A stretch of DNA of 64,000 bases, taken from positions 1-64,000 of the forward strand of contig JALZUC010000021.1 of NCBI GenBank assembly GCA_023301765.1, written 5' to 3'. Positions 28,479 through 37,570 of the stretch are shown here, one piece after another; the first letter of the stretch is position 1, and the number at the start of each line of letters is the position of its first letter. A program made the position numbers and the translations under genes. The stretch comes from Akkermansiaceae bacterium (lineage in GTDB: Bacteria; Verrucomicrobiota; Verrucomicrobiia; Verrucomicrobiales; Akkermansiaceae). Under the pieces are notes generated by a model, which saw only the letters and a list, made by a program, of their open reading frames with translations, was not told where the DNA came from and did not search any database.

Positions 28479-29849
28479 CTAGTCTTCACCCCCGCGAACG
28501 CTGGATATAATGGCTTCATAGACTGATTGTGCAGAAATTACGGAACTTGCATCTCTCCCAATAAATACAGGCTGTTCAGACTCAGGAACCTTATCTCGAC
28601 CGTGGGAACCCTTGACCAAACTGGCATCAAGAGGGATCACATCTAAGAGACCTCTCATGCCGATTTTTTTCTTGAGTAAAAATGCCGCTATTTTCGCCTT
28701 AGGAAAAGATAAATCAGGATCAAGAAAAAGCTCTACGGGATCATAGCCAGGCTTTCTGTGAATATCTACACAGCGCGCGAAGTCTGGAGCAAGAGCGTTA
28801 TCTTCCCAGTAATAGTAAGTAAACCATGCGTTTATTTCTGCTACGGCAATAAAGTCCCCTCCTCTCTCAGTGGCGATTCCTTCAGACCATTCATCTGATG
28901 AAATACGCACCTCCTCTATGCCTTCTATATTATTTAATAAATCTAAAACCTCCGCGCGGATGGACTGATCATTAAGGTAAATATGGGCTACTTGATGGTC
29001 TGCTACAGCAAATACTCGACAGCCTCCACAGTCGAGCGTTTCCAGGCCTAGCTCATCTTTTACCTGGATCCAGCCACGTTTACGAAATTCTCGATTGAGG
29101 TGAATAGCTTTATCTACCTTGGAAATACCATACTCTGAAAGTAAGATCACCTGGACATCTCGCTGCTTGTAGAAATCAATAAGCTCACCAACTATTTTAT
29201 CAATAGCTTTTAGGTCTGGTTTGATTTCTGGAGCATCAGGGCCGTATTGCTGTAAGCAATAGTCTAGGTGCGGTAGGTAGACAAGATTGAGAGTAGGTTG
29301 CTCTTTTTCCTCTATCCACTTGGCTGATTCTGCAATCCACTGGGAAGATTTAATACCAGCTGCCGGACCCCAAAATGAAGGGAATGGAAAATCGCCAAGG
29401 TCGTTTTTCATTTCCTCGCGCAGACTCATCGGCTGAGTATGAACATCAAATACTTTACGCCCATCGGCAGGATATATCGGCCTCGGGGTAACAGACCAGT
29501 CCGCAGAGGAGTACATGTTATACCACCAGAATACCTTTGCACAGGTGAAGTCTGGGTTCTCACGGCGTAGCCGATCCCATATTTTTTCTCCTTTTACGAT
29601 GTGGTTACTCTGTTTCCAGAATTTCACCTCAGCAGCCTCTCTGTCATACCAGCCATTGGCTACAATACCGTGATTACTGGCATCTTTTCCAGTAAGGTAT
29701 GTAGATTGCGAGGTACATGTAACTGCCGGAAAAGCTGGTTTAAATGAACTCACAGACTCTTGGTCAGCGAAAGCCCTGATACACGGTGTGTGTTCCCCGA
29801 TCAGCCCCTTTGTCAGACCAACTACATTGATAACGACTGTACGCTGCAT
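28479..29849 (-). CDS. Alkaline-phosphatase-fold / nucleotide pyrophosphatase-like protein
   Basis: A 456-residue protein of the type I phosphodiesterase/nucleotide pyrophosphatase superfamily. The nucleophile region is PAFPAVTCTSQSTYLTGKDASNHGI (Thr44 likely nucleophile). Other conserved blocks are FWWYNMYSS, WFTYYYWEDN, VDIHRKPGYDPVELFLDP and KGSHGRD. Several usual metal ligands differ: the early DG is VG (Val10), SDHG is SEYG, and the Asp/His block is LPHLDYCLQQYGP. These changes look shared by a conserved bacterial subfamily that I recall beside ebo genes, none of which are here. Activity is therefore uncertain. It has no signal peptide. Confidence 0.78.
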   Translation of the reverse strand: MQRTVVINVVGLTKGLIGEHTPCIRAFADQESVSSFKPAFPAVTCTSQSTYLTGKDASNHGIVANGWYDREAAEVKFWKQSNHIVKGEKIWDRLRRENPDFTCAKVFWWYNMYSSADWSVTPRPIYPADGRKVFDVHTQPMSLREEMKNDLGDFPFPSFWGPAAGIKSSQWIAESAKWIEEKEQPTLNLVYLPHLDYCLQQYGPDAPEIKPDLKAIDKIVGELIDFYKQRDVQVILLSEYGISKVDKAIHLNREFRKRGWIQVKDELGLETLDCGGCRVFAVADHQVAHIYLNDQSIRAEVLDLLNNIEGIEEVRISSDEWSEGIATERGGDFIAVAEINAWFTYYYWEDNALAPDFARCVDIHRKPGYDPVELFLDPDLSFPKAKIAAFLLKKKIGMRGLLDVIPLDASLVKGSHGRDKVPESEQPVFIGRDASSVISAQSVYEAIISSVRGGED

Positions 29850-29887
29850 GAGAACTTAAACAGATTAATTTACTACAGAAACATGAT

Positions 29888-32167
29888 TTAGGGGCGTTTA
29901 CTAGCCGAAGGGAACAAGCTTTTTTTCTTAGTAGGCTTATCCTTCAGGATTTTCCGTTCGGAATTTTTCTTACCCGGCAGTACGCCATTGGCAAAGTCAA
30001 GTGATGCTTCAGACCCCTCGTAACGCTTCTCAAGATCAGCCTGAGCAGCACTAAGGCTAGCATCATTATTGATAATGTGCGGCTGAATAAAAATAAGTAG
30101 TTCTCTACGATCTATATCTTTTACATCGTGGCGGAAGAGCCTACCGAGCGCTGGTATGCTACTCAGCACTGGGACACCCGTGCGTGTCTTGGTCTCAGTC
30201 TCCGTTACCAAACCACCAAGAACAACAGTGCTCTTATTATTTACGGTAACTGTAGTGGCAATAGACTCAGTTACGATCGTAGGTATATCGTTACCATCAA
30301 TCACCTGCACACCTTGAGTATCTTCATTGAGTAAGGAAATTCTTAATGTTACTTCGTCTTCGGAATTAATTAATGGCACTACCTCAAAGCGAAGTAATAC
30401 ATCACGAAATTCAATGTTGGTACTCTGTGTTGCCCCTGTGGTAGCTCCGCTAGTAAAGGTGTTAGTAGGCACGGCTATTCTACGACCAGAGGAAATAACA
30501 CCCCTCCTATTGTTAGAGGTATAAATAGTAGGCCGTGAGAGAACCTTAAAGTCTGAGCGTGTCTCCAAAGCCCGAATGGCCGCTGTAATATTTTTAGCTG
30601 TTCCGTAGATATTAAGTCCCGCGGCAGTCGCGGCATTTAATCCAGCTACATCGGTAAGGGTATCAAGACCTATTAGGTTACCAATACCGGTGTCCGAGTT
30701 CCCGGCAAGCGCATCATCTGAGTCACTCCCACTAGCTAGTGAGCCAACGCTGACTCCTACATCTTTTCCGTTTCCTACGGAAATGGAACCAAACACAGTG
30801 GAGATCATCACCTGCTGAGGTCTACCATCCAGCTTATCTATAAGCTCTGTGACAATACGGATACTCTCAGGAGGGCCTTGGACTAGTATGCTATTTGCTA
30901 AGTTATCAGCTACTAATAATGTTTTTCCTACCACGCGAGCCTCAGGCACGTCACTGATGTTAAATTCCTCTAATGACTCACCAGTACCTCCATTGTTTGT
31001 ATTATTCTGGTTATTATTGTTATTATTCTGCCTACCACCTGCTGCTGCTGCTTGATCAGTGGTATTACCGCCTACACTTTCCAGAGCACTGGCTGCCACA
31101 TCTAAGAAATCAGCTGCAATCATAAACCGTAGTCTACGTTTCACAAAATTACTCCTACTCGGTGGAGCATCAAACTCACGAGCCAATCCCTCTATAAATA
31201 CAATATCTACCGGCCGCCCCATAATGAAGATTCTGTTATTTCTAGCATCCGCAACAATCTGAACAGGAATATCCTCACCAGCGGCGGTCCCTCCATTACT
31301 CACTGCAGCAGCTGCATTACCTCTATTTCCTGGGGTTGGTGGTGTGGCTGCAGCAGGACTACCATTATTCCCTGCACCAGTTGTCACACCTGCGGTAGTC
31401 TGGCGCTGCTGCTGAGAGTTCATGATTTCATTCAACGAAGTCGCCACCTGCTCAGCATCTGCAAACTTCATAGTCACCCATGAGGTACTTACATTTCCAG
31501 CTGCTACATCAATGTATGATTTTTGATTAATTAACTTACGGATAAATGATGACTTACCAGTAATAATCACAGCAGAGGCATTAGGCACTGGTGCGATCTT
31601 AGCTCCAGGTCCTAGGCCATGAAGACTCTGAGTAAATGTTCTAACAGCTTCATCAGGCTTTATAAATGCAAGCTTCATGAAATAGGAAATATAAGCATCG
31701 CCATCAGGGATATCATTAGGATTATCGATCAGAAGTTCCGTATTCTCAGGAGCATTAGCACCGGTACCTTGCGCCTGTGGTAGAAGCTTTACTTCATTAG
31801 TACCACTTGTCACAAAGGCATACCCTTCCATATTGAGCACCTTTTCTAGTAATACTGCGGCCTGAGCATTAGTAAGAGGCCCTCGCTGGAAAAAACGAAT
31901 CTCTAGATTCTGAGTGGCAGAGCTTAGCAGCACACGCTTCCCTGTATAGTCAGTATAAGCATCTGCAATTCCTTGATCATCCCAATTACTACCATCAATA
32001 GGCTCACCCTCTTTTGCCGCTAGAGCATTAGGGTTTACTTTTTGCCCTGCTACCGCAGCAGGAACACCTTGGTTCACTGATCTCGCTCCTGATTCAGCAG
32101 TAGGAACAGGTGGCTGAGCTACGGCACATAGCGTCAGGGATAAAAATGCGGCAATGGCGTATTTCAT
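29888..32167 (-). CDS. gspD: Type II secretion system secretin GspD
   Basis: A 759-residue outer-membrane secretin with an N-terminal signal (MKYAIAAFLSLTLCAVAQ). N-domains span about 60-350 and the C-terminal secretin domain about 430-700, ending with the family signature VPVLSSIPALGRLFRHD. Two low-complexity linkers stand out: a Thr/Gly/Ala stretch near 252-292 and a Gln/Asn run near 375-392. It forms the gate through which the T2SS releases folded proteins. It is the last gene of the T2SS operon, 26 bases after a small GspC-like gene. Confidence 0.93.
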   Translation of the reverse strand: MKYAIAAFLSLTLCAVAQPPVPTAESGARSVNQGVPAAVAGQKVNPNALAAKEGEPIDGSNWDDQGIADAYTDYTGKRVLLSSATQNLEIRFFQRGPLTNAQAAVLLEKVLNMEGYAFVTSGTNEVKLLPQAQGTGANAPENTELLIDNPNDIPDGDAYISYFMKLAFIKPDEAVRTFTQSLHGLGPGAKIAPVPNASAVIITGKSSFIRKLINQKSYIDVAAGNVSTSWVTMKFADAEQVATSLNEIMNSQQQRQTTAGVTTGAGNNGSPAAATPPTPGNRGNAAAAVSNGGTAAGEDIPVQIVADARNNRIFIMGRPVDIVFIEGLAREFDAPPSRSNFVKRRLRFMIAADFLDVAASALESVGGNTTDQAAAAGGRQNNNNNNQNNTNNGGTGESLEEFNISDVPEARVVGKTLLVADNLANSILVQGPPESIRIVTELIDKLDGRPQQVMISTVFGSISVGNGKDVGVSVGSLASGSDSDDALAGNSDTGIGNLIGLDTLTDVAGLNAATAAGLNIYGTAKNITAAIRALETRSDFKVLSRPTIYTSNNRRGVISSGRRIAVPTNTFTSGATTGATQSTNIEFRDVLLRFEVVPLINSEDEVTLRISLLNEDTQGVQVIDGNDIPTIVTESIATTVTVNNKSTVVLGGLVTETETKTRTGVPVLSSIPALGRLFRHDVKDIDRRELLIFIQPHIINNDASLSAAQADLEKRYEGSEASLDFANGVLPGKKNSERKILKDKPTKKKSLFPSASKRP

Positions 32168-32193
32168 AATAATAGAAAATGGATTAATAATAA

Positions 32194-32742
32194 TTAACGT
32201 CTGGAAGTAGGCACAGAGCGCACACGTATGACACGTGAACTACTCCCTGATTGGCCTGGAATTGGCGGGCTAGCAGTACCACTTTTACTTGATATTTTCG
32301 CTGTTGTTTTAGCCTTCGAGCTTCCGCGCACCTTTACTAAGTTTGGGTCGTAGGTAATCCAGGCTTCTTGGCTACCTTTACTTATTTTTACCCGAGATTT
32401 TGCTGAATCTGTGTTGTCTTGAGTAATTTTTAGTAACTTAAAGCCATTAGCCTCCACCCCTGGAAGAAAGCGAATCCTATCTTTACGGTCTTTTTTATTG
32501 ATCAAAGTCACAGAGTAACCATTCCCACTACGGCGAATACTCCCCAGCATCCAATCACGCTCTAGAGGAGACTCCTTCGCTGCCGCCTTCGCCACCGGCT
32601 TGATGGTAAATGGTGAGTTAGTCCAAAGCCGCGTATACTGGCCGATTTTAGGCTTCTGCGGAGGATCGGCCATAGTCCCACTAGTTGACACAAGGGTGAA
32701 GATCAGACCTATAAGGTAAAATGCTGAAGTGGTGTTACACAT
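32194..32742 (-). CDS. Small exported protein upstream of gspD, possibly GspC-like
   Basis: A 182-residue protein with an N-terminal signal or anchor (about 5-25). A short domain follows (about 35-135) with YTRLWTNSPFTIKP and WMLGSIRRSGNGYSVTLINKK, which recalls the homology region of GspC/PilP proteins that dock onto the secretin. The C-terminal 40 residues are Ser/Lys/Pro-rich. No PDZ domain is present. Position immediately before gspD supports a secretin-docking role, but family membership is not certain. Confidence 0.6.
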   Translation of the reverse strand: MCNTTSAFYLIGLIFTLVSTSGTMADPPQKPKIGQYTRLWTNSPFTIKPVAKAAAKESPLERDWMLGSIRRSGNGYSVTLINKKDRKDRIRFLPGVEANGFKLLKITQDNTDSAKSRVKISKGSQEAWITYDPNLVKVRGSSKAKTTAKISSKSGTASPPIPGQSGSSSRVIRVRSVPTSRR

Positions 32743-32838
32743 GATTTTTTAAATGGTAGGAGTAGTTGCCTAATATTCTGAGCGTTAGTTACTGGGAAAG
32801 TTATCTATTTTAGTATCATATTAGTTGCTAAGACTAGC

Positions 32839-33399
32839 TTAATTACTGCCATCTTCAGCAGGAGCATCATCAAGGATAGGGGTAAACCACTGTGTCAGAA
32901 CTAATTCACATTCAACACGCGTATTATCATCCCGTTGTGGTTTGATATGTAGAAATGTGACAGCACGCCCTTTCTGAGGGTCTTGAAGCTCAATGAGCCA
33001 TCGGTAAAACTCTGGGTCTCGCGCATTTACTAGCATCTCCACTCGCGCAGTGCTGTAGCTGCCATCCTCATCAGGGTTTTCCGGTAATGGTGACGGGCGT
33101 TTTTTAGTGCTAACACCAGCGCGTAATGCACTCTTCTCAGCAAAATTAACAAGGTCAGCACGCACTTCGGCGTGAACCCCTTCTTTTGGCCCATTATCAA
33201 TGAGCCATTCAATCTCGCTAATACGATCATCAGATTCACCAATTTCTTTTTTCTTCAGAGCTAGTTCATCAGCATTTTTCTTCAGCTGAATTTCCTTTTT
33301 CTGTTTTGCCTCTGTGTATGAGCTAAACAGAAAAATATTTACTATGAAAAAGGCTCCTCCAAATAGGATGAAAATCAATTTTTTCTCACGATCATTCAT
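32839..33399 (-). CDS. GspM/PilO-like inner-membrane assembly protein
   Basis: A 186-residue protein with a single N-terminal membrane helix (LIFILFGGAFFIVNIFLF), a charged coiled coil (about 30-75) and a small ferredoxin-like periplasmic domain (TARVEMLVNARDPEFYRWLIELQ onward). This is the GspM/PilO layout. It overlaps the gspL-like gene by 4 bases (ATGA), as gspL and gspM commonly do. It would help anchor the pseudopilus platform in the inner membrane. Confidence 0.78.
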   Translation of the reverse strand: MNDREKKLIFILFGGAFFIVNIFLFSSYTEAKQKKEIQLKKNADELALKKKEIGESDDRISEIEWLIDNGPKEGVHAEVRADLVNFAEKSALRAGVSTKKRPSPLPENPDEDGSYSTARVEMLVNARDPEFYRWLIELQDPQKGRAVTFLHIKPQRDDNTRVECELVLTQWFTPILDDAPAEDGSN

Positions 33400-34655
33400 A
33401 ATCCTATCTCACGTCCTATTAGGTTACCTTCAAAACGGAATTTCCAGCGGTTCGTTTTAGTATCTGTAACTGTGACTGGAGCCTTCCACTCATGGTCAGG
33501 GAATTTTTTCTTTAACTTCTCCCCTAGAGCACTGGCCTGCTTAATATCCTGAGCCTCACCATCTAGGTAGATGCGCTCAGTAGTCGCCTCAAAAACTTTA
33601 ATTCTAACTTCACTTAGCTGACTAACAGGGATAAGGCCAGTGCTATGATAGAGTGTATTTAAAGGCCAATGCTCACCTTTAACCAAGGGTGATAGCTCAT
33701 CCCAGTCCGCATTAAATAGACCGATATCCAGGTGTTCAAAGTTTACGTCCGCTAGTTGCTTCTCCTGCTTTTTTACTTTTTTACTAAGAGTGAAATAACC
33801 ATATGCGAAGTAGCCTATCAGGCCAAAGTAGAGGAGTAGCACCGCAGCGATTAGAATATTTCGTTTTTGTTTATCAGCCTTCATTCGCCGCTCTGCACGC
33901 ACATTAGCAGGAACAATCTTACTTATATTTTCTGGTAAAATAGGTCTTGGCTTTGGCTCCGTGACAACCTCTGCATTCAGAAGCTTTCCAAATGTCTGAA
34001 TCATCTCATCAGTAGGGTCCGAAATATGCTCGTTAGTCCACACCGTTGCCTTCTTCATCTCCAAGTCCACCCCTTGGATACTAAGCTGAGAAAGGGCGAG
34101 ATAAATATCACGCACCGCATCCATACCTAGCCCGTCACCAGGAAGTGATTGAAAATATGTGAGATACCCATCATTAGAAATGGCAAACACCCACCTCCCA
34201 AGTTCACGCCAAAGCGTGACTGCACTACCTGAAAGCGGAAAAAATCGTGGCGACACATCAAACTCCTGCGGAGTTTTAAGTGGCATAGCATCTTCCTCAG
34301 GAGCTGCTAAAACTATGTTCAGTAGTGTCGTCTGCCCGTCTGCTTGGCCTGCAGAGAAAACATCCGTAAGCCTACCAGCACCGACATTGGGCCGCACACC
34401 TATCTTCTCCAGATGCATACTAGCAAGATCCTCAAACATCCCCTTATCTTCTGTCTGGACTTTAAAAGGCACCGCCAGAGCCTCACGTACAGGGAATGCC
34501 ATGATAAGCTTCCTCTTAGGTAGCTTATCTAACTCTGCCGCCACCATTGGCCCGTCCTCATGTGTGCGGCTAAAGCCTTGGTCGCGGGATCCCTGCCATA
34601 CTTCCCAGCCCTCAGGGCCTGGAATTAGCAGTGTATTTTCTGATTTGCTGCTCAA
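33396..34655 (-). CDS. GspL-like protein
   Basis: A 419-residue protein with a cytoplasmic actin-like half (about 1-255), a single membrane helix (NILIAAVLLLYFGLIGYFAYGYF, about 274-296), and a periplasmic tail of about 120 residues. This is the arrangement of GspL, which links the motor ATPase GspE to the inner membrane platform. Sequence similarity is weak and the call rests mainly on topology and on its place between gspK and gspM. Because gspE is not in this cluster, its partner must be encoded elsewhere. Confidence 0.78.
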   Translation of the reverse strand: MSSKSENTLLIPGPEGWEVWQGSRDQGFSRTHEDGPMVAAELDKLPKRKLIMAFPVREALAVPFKVQTEDKGMFEDLASMHLEKIGVRPNVGAGRLTDVFSAGQADGQTTLLNIVLAAPEEDAMPLKTPQEFDVSPRFFPLSGSAVTLWRELGRWVFAISNDGYLTYFQSLPGDGLGMDAVRDIYLALSQLSIQGVDLEMKKATVWTNEHISDPTDEMIQTFGKLLNAEVVTEPKPRPILPENISKIVPANVRAERRMKADKQKRNILIAAVLLLYFGLIGYFAYGYFTLSKKVKKQEKQLADVNFEHLDIGLFNADWDELSPLVKGEHWPLNTLYHSTGLIPVSQLSEVRIKVFEATTERIYLDGEAQDIKQASALGEKLKKKFPDHEWKAPVTVTDTKTNRWKFRFEGNLIGREIGL

Positions 34656-34736
34656 GAGAAGTTAATATCGTTGTTTAGACTCTAGGGTGCAAGCTTCGCT
34701 TACATTATTTAAACGTCACCTAGATCATTATTTTTT

Positions 34737-35690
34737 TTACGGAATGATCTCCTCTTTTCTATCAAGAATAGCTGGCTGACCTGAACGACTACGAAGAATA
34801 ATGGTGAGCCTACGTTTTACGGCGCCAGCTCTACCCTCACTCACGATACGAGTGGTGGTATCGCTGACCGTTAATCTAGGATTCACTGTTTGCTGCTCAA
34901 ATTCAGAAACACCTAGGTGAACTAAAGCTTCCTCCAAGCTCTCAAAGGGTTGATCATCCTCAGTATCACGCTCTCTATCCGGACCAAGCACAAAGTCTAC
35001 CAGCTCCTGAGCTGTATCTATACTAACCTCCGCCGCAGCTGAAATCAGCTCAGCATCTGCTTCGTTAACATCTAGCTTACCATTACTCCATACGGTAAAC
35101 CAGTTTTGCCAGTTAGGCTGCAGCGCCTCTAAATCAGCCATCCCCTTAACTAAGCGCATTTCATTGAGATTATAAAAGGGTCTATTAAATGGATGGTTAA
35201 CACGGCCCTCTCCCTCATACCAGTCAGACTCCGCACCGTTCAGCTCTGCCAGATCCCCCTCATCCACCCAATCAATAAGACTACCAACTAAGCTCTGCGC
35301 GTCTTGTAAATCCATGCCCCAGTCTGTAAAAATATCAGTCAGCAGCGCCTTATCCTGTCTTAAAAGTAGAACATTAATATTAAAAAGTGCTGCTTCTGAA
35401 AGAATCTGCGCTCTGTAGGAAATATCCAGATCTTCATCAAACCACTCTAAAATGGGGTCCCCCCTCTCGACCGATGGATTTACAGCCACTGAGAGCCCCC
35501 TTTCGGCCACTTGTAATGACTCAAAGCCATTCAGTTGTGATGCCGCTATATCAGAATCATAGTAAACTACTCTCACCGCTGCAAATACAGCTAAGGACAG
35601 CACTGCCATCACCCAGAAAACAGCTACTAATGCGCTACCACGGCTCATCTTCAGCTGTGTGCTTACTCTAATTGGCTTCTGGTTATTCAT
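34737..35690 (-). CDS. gspK: Type II secretion minor pseudopilin GspK
   Basis: The N-terminus SRGSALVAVFWVMAVLSLAVFAA is a class III signal typical of GspK, lacking Phe-Thr-Leu but with the long hydrophobic helix. The large periplasmic domain contains the GspK-type INVLLLRQDKALLTDIF, SLIDWVDEGD and YNLNEMRLVKGM. The helix-hairpin-helix-like DVNEADAELISAAA follows. Of three ATGs, the one at 35690 has AAGGA five bases upstream and leaves 22 bases to the gspJ stop. GspK caps the pseudopilus with GspI and GspJ. Confidence 0.88.
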   Translation of the reverse strand: MNNQKPIRVSTQLKMSRGSALVAVFWVMAVLSLAVFAAVRVVYYDSDIAASQLNGFESLQVAERGLSVAVNPSVERGDPILEWFDEDLDISYRAQILSEAALFNINVLLLRQDKALLTDIFTDWGMDLQDAQSLVGSLIDWVDEGDLAELNGAESDWYEGEGRVNHPFNRPFYNLNEMRLVKGMADLEALQPNWQNWFTVWSNGKLDVNEADAELISAAAEVSIDTAQELVDFVLGPDRERDTEDDQPFESLEEALVHLGVSEFEQQTVNPRLTVSDTTTRIVSEGRAGAVKRRLTIILRSRSGQPAILDRKEEIIP

Positions 35691-35712
35691 CATTTCCTTA
35701 TATAATCTATAG

Positions 35713-36531
35713 TTACCCAGCAGGCACATTGGGTATATTTACACCTCTGCCGGCACCTCCGCCAGCACCTCCGCCAGCACCTCCGCCAGCACCTCCGCCA
35801 GCACCTCCGCCAGCACCCGGATCAGTAAACTCTGGTCCACCAGGGTTTTGTTCGATGATCTGGCGCATAATCACCTCTGGATTCTGCTTTGGCACTACCC
35901 AGAAAGTCTGCTGCACTATATCAGCAGTAGGAGTAAAACGGCAATAGAACTTCACCTGAAGTGGCAACTGCCCGTTATTATCCCATACATCTGAGGGCTC
36001 TAGTGAACGCCCATCTAATACCTCACAATCACAGAGCCACATATCCTCGATCAGAGTAATCTCGGCCACTGGCTCAGCATCAGGGTCTCCAGTAGAATTA
36101 CCACCTTCTAGGATTTGCTCGTCATAGAACCGTAGAATGACATCTACAAAGCCATCTCGCTGCTCCACAGTAGCTAGCTGAATGGCCTCCGCAGTCATAG
36201 GAGACTCACCCCAGTTAAAAGACATCGGTACATTCTGAAAAGTTAGGGTAAAGAGATTACGGTCTCGTGCCTCAAAGCTCTCTAGGCGGATTACTGCATT
36301 CCCTGGTATTTGCTCAAAATGATTCTTCAGTAGATTAAAAAAAGCATTTCGCTTCATCGTCACATTTTGCGACTCCACCACCGTCTGACTAAGAGTCATG
36401 GAGCTCTGCGCCACTCGGAAAATCGTGCCGATCAGTAAAGCCATCAGACCTATAGCTATAACGATCTCTAACAGGGTAAAACCATCGCGTTGAGCCCTAG
36501 CTGATTGGCTATATGTAGTCCTAATAATCAT
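35713..36531 (-). CDS. gspJ: GspJ-like pseudopilin with C-terminal Gly-rich tail
   Basis: A prepilin with cleavage motif RDGFTLLEIVIAIGLMALLIG near residue 18 from the ATG at 36531, which overlaps the gspI stop as ATGA. An ATG nine codons upstream is less likely. The C-terminal 25 residues are five GAGG-type repeats, encoded by five copies of a 12-base unit (35754-35813). The repeats are absent from normal GspJ and lie after the folded domain. It is assigned as GspJ by order (between gspI and gspK) and by size. Confidence 0.82.
   Translation of the reverse strand: MIIRTTYSQSARAQRDGFTLLEIVIAIGLMALLIGTIFRVAQSSMTLSQTVVESQNVTMKRNAFFNLLKNHFEQIPGNAVIRLESFEARDRNLFTLTFQNVPMSFNWGESPMTAEAIQLATVEQRDGFVDVILRFYDEQILEGGNSTGDPDAEPVAEITLIEDMWLCDCEVLDGRSLEPSDVWDNNGQLPLQVKFYCRFTPTADIVQQTFWVVPKQNPEVIMRQIIEQNPGGPEFTDPGAGGGAGGGAGGGAGGGAGGGAGRGVNIPNVPAG
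35754..35813. repeat. Five tandem 12-base repeats inside gspJ
   Basis: The unit CACCTCCGCCAG (plus strand) is repeated five times without change. It encodes Gly/Ala-Gly residues on the minus strand and keeps frame, so copy number can vary without breaking the gene. Confidence 0.95.
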
Positions 36532-36995
36532 GGTGTATACAGTGGTGCATAACGCCAAGTCTCTGCGGTCTTCTGCATCTCAGATCCATCAGCAAACCAA
36601 TAAAATGTCACCCGAATCAGAAACATATTCTCCAGCAGCTGCCCATCCTCATTCTCTAACTCCATAGGCTCTACGATGGTCTCTAACTGACCACGTAAAA
36701 ATGGTAGTTGATCTCCCCCGTCCCCTGTTAACTCCGTGAGGTCTACCACGGTCTCTCCCTCTTCTATATTAGGATTACTTAAAGCATCGATCATAGCACT
36801 CTGTAATACCCTCTGAATACGCATTTCATCCTGAATAGACGCCGCAGCCCGGCTAGTAATATGAAGGGCCTTTACCAGAGACACTGAAACCGCAGCGAAC
36901 AAACCCATGGCGATAACGATCTCTAAAAGGACATACCCGCGCCGAGAGCGCCTATTAGCACCGTCACAATCAGTATCTGAAATTTCTAACTTCAT
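36528..36995 (-). CDS. gspI: GspI-like pseudopilin
   Basis: A 155-residue prepilin. The cleavage motif RRGYVLLEIVIAMGLFAA (about 19-36) has Tyr-Val in place of Phe-Thr but keeps Glu5. It overlaps gspH by 4 bases and gspJ by 4 bases, showing tight coupling. Identity as GspI is by gene order; the C-terminal domain is too divergent to assign by eye. Confidence 0.8.
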   Translation of the reverse strand: MKLEISDTDCDGANRRSRRGYVLLEIVIAMGLFAAVSVSLVKALHITSRAAASIQDEMRIQRVLQSAMIDALSNPNIEEGETVVDLTELTGDGGDQLPFLRGQLETIVEPMELENEDGQLLENMFLIRVTFYWFADGSEMQKTAETWRYAPLYTP

Positions 36996-37570
36996 TCTTT
37001 TTCAATACTCATTTCCTCATCACGCACCCCCGCGGTGAGAGGGTGAAACTCTTGCATAAGCCAGCTCTTCCCCACTGTGCAGCGAATAGCTATGGGCTCT
37101 ACCAACCCCAAGGGGTCCAGCACGATAACCTCCTCCTTACCATCCTCTATCGTTATCCATTCCTCAGATCTCCATCGGCGAATTTCATAGATTACATCCG
37201 CATCCGTTTCTTCGCTATCAATCACTGCTTGAAACCCCTGATTTTCTGAACCCTCCTGATTTTTAAAAATTTCATCCTCAGATAAATTATTCAGAGGTGA
37301 GATCGCAATACTCTTCTTGCTGATAGTCAGCTTATACGGGCGCTGCTGCTGCACGGCTATACTTCTGGCCCTCTTAGTTAAAGCTGTAATATCGCCCGCA
37401 GCATAGCGTAACTTTTCTTCTGTTTCTACCGTCCCTACAGATAAGGTCATCCAAGTTACCAGAATAGCAATCACACCCAATACAATCACTAACTCAAGAA
37501 GCGTAAAACCTCCTGAAGCATTAAGTAAGCGCGGGTGACTCCAGACCCTATTCTTGGCTTGAAATATCAT
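36992..37570 (-). CDS. gspH: GspH-like pseudopilin
   Basis: A 192-residue prepilin with SGGFTLLELVIVLGVIAILVT near residue 20, followed by a domain with ITALTKRARSIAVQQQRPYKLTI, which resembles GspH/FimT (DIMALAARARSRAIQ-type). It overlaps the gspG end by 23 bases and gspI by 4 bases. It is one of the minor tip or shaft pseudopilins. Confidence 0.82.
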   Translation of the reverse strand: MIFQAKNRVWSHPRLLNASGGFTLLELVIVLGVIAILVTWMTLSVGTVETEEKLRYAAGDITALTKRARSIAVQQQRPYKLTISKKSIAISPLNNLSEDEIFKNQEGSENQGFQAVIDSEETDADVIYEIRRWRSEEWITIEDGKEEVIVLDPLGLVEPIAIRCTVGKSWLMQEFHPLTAGVRDEEMSIEKE

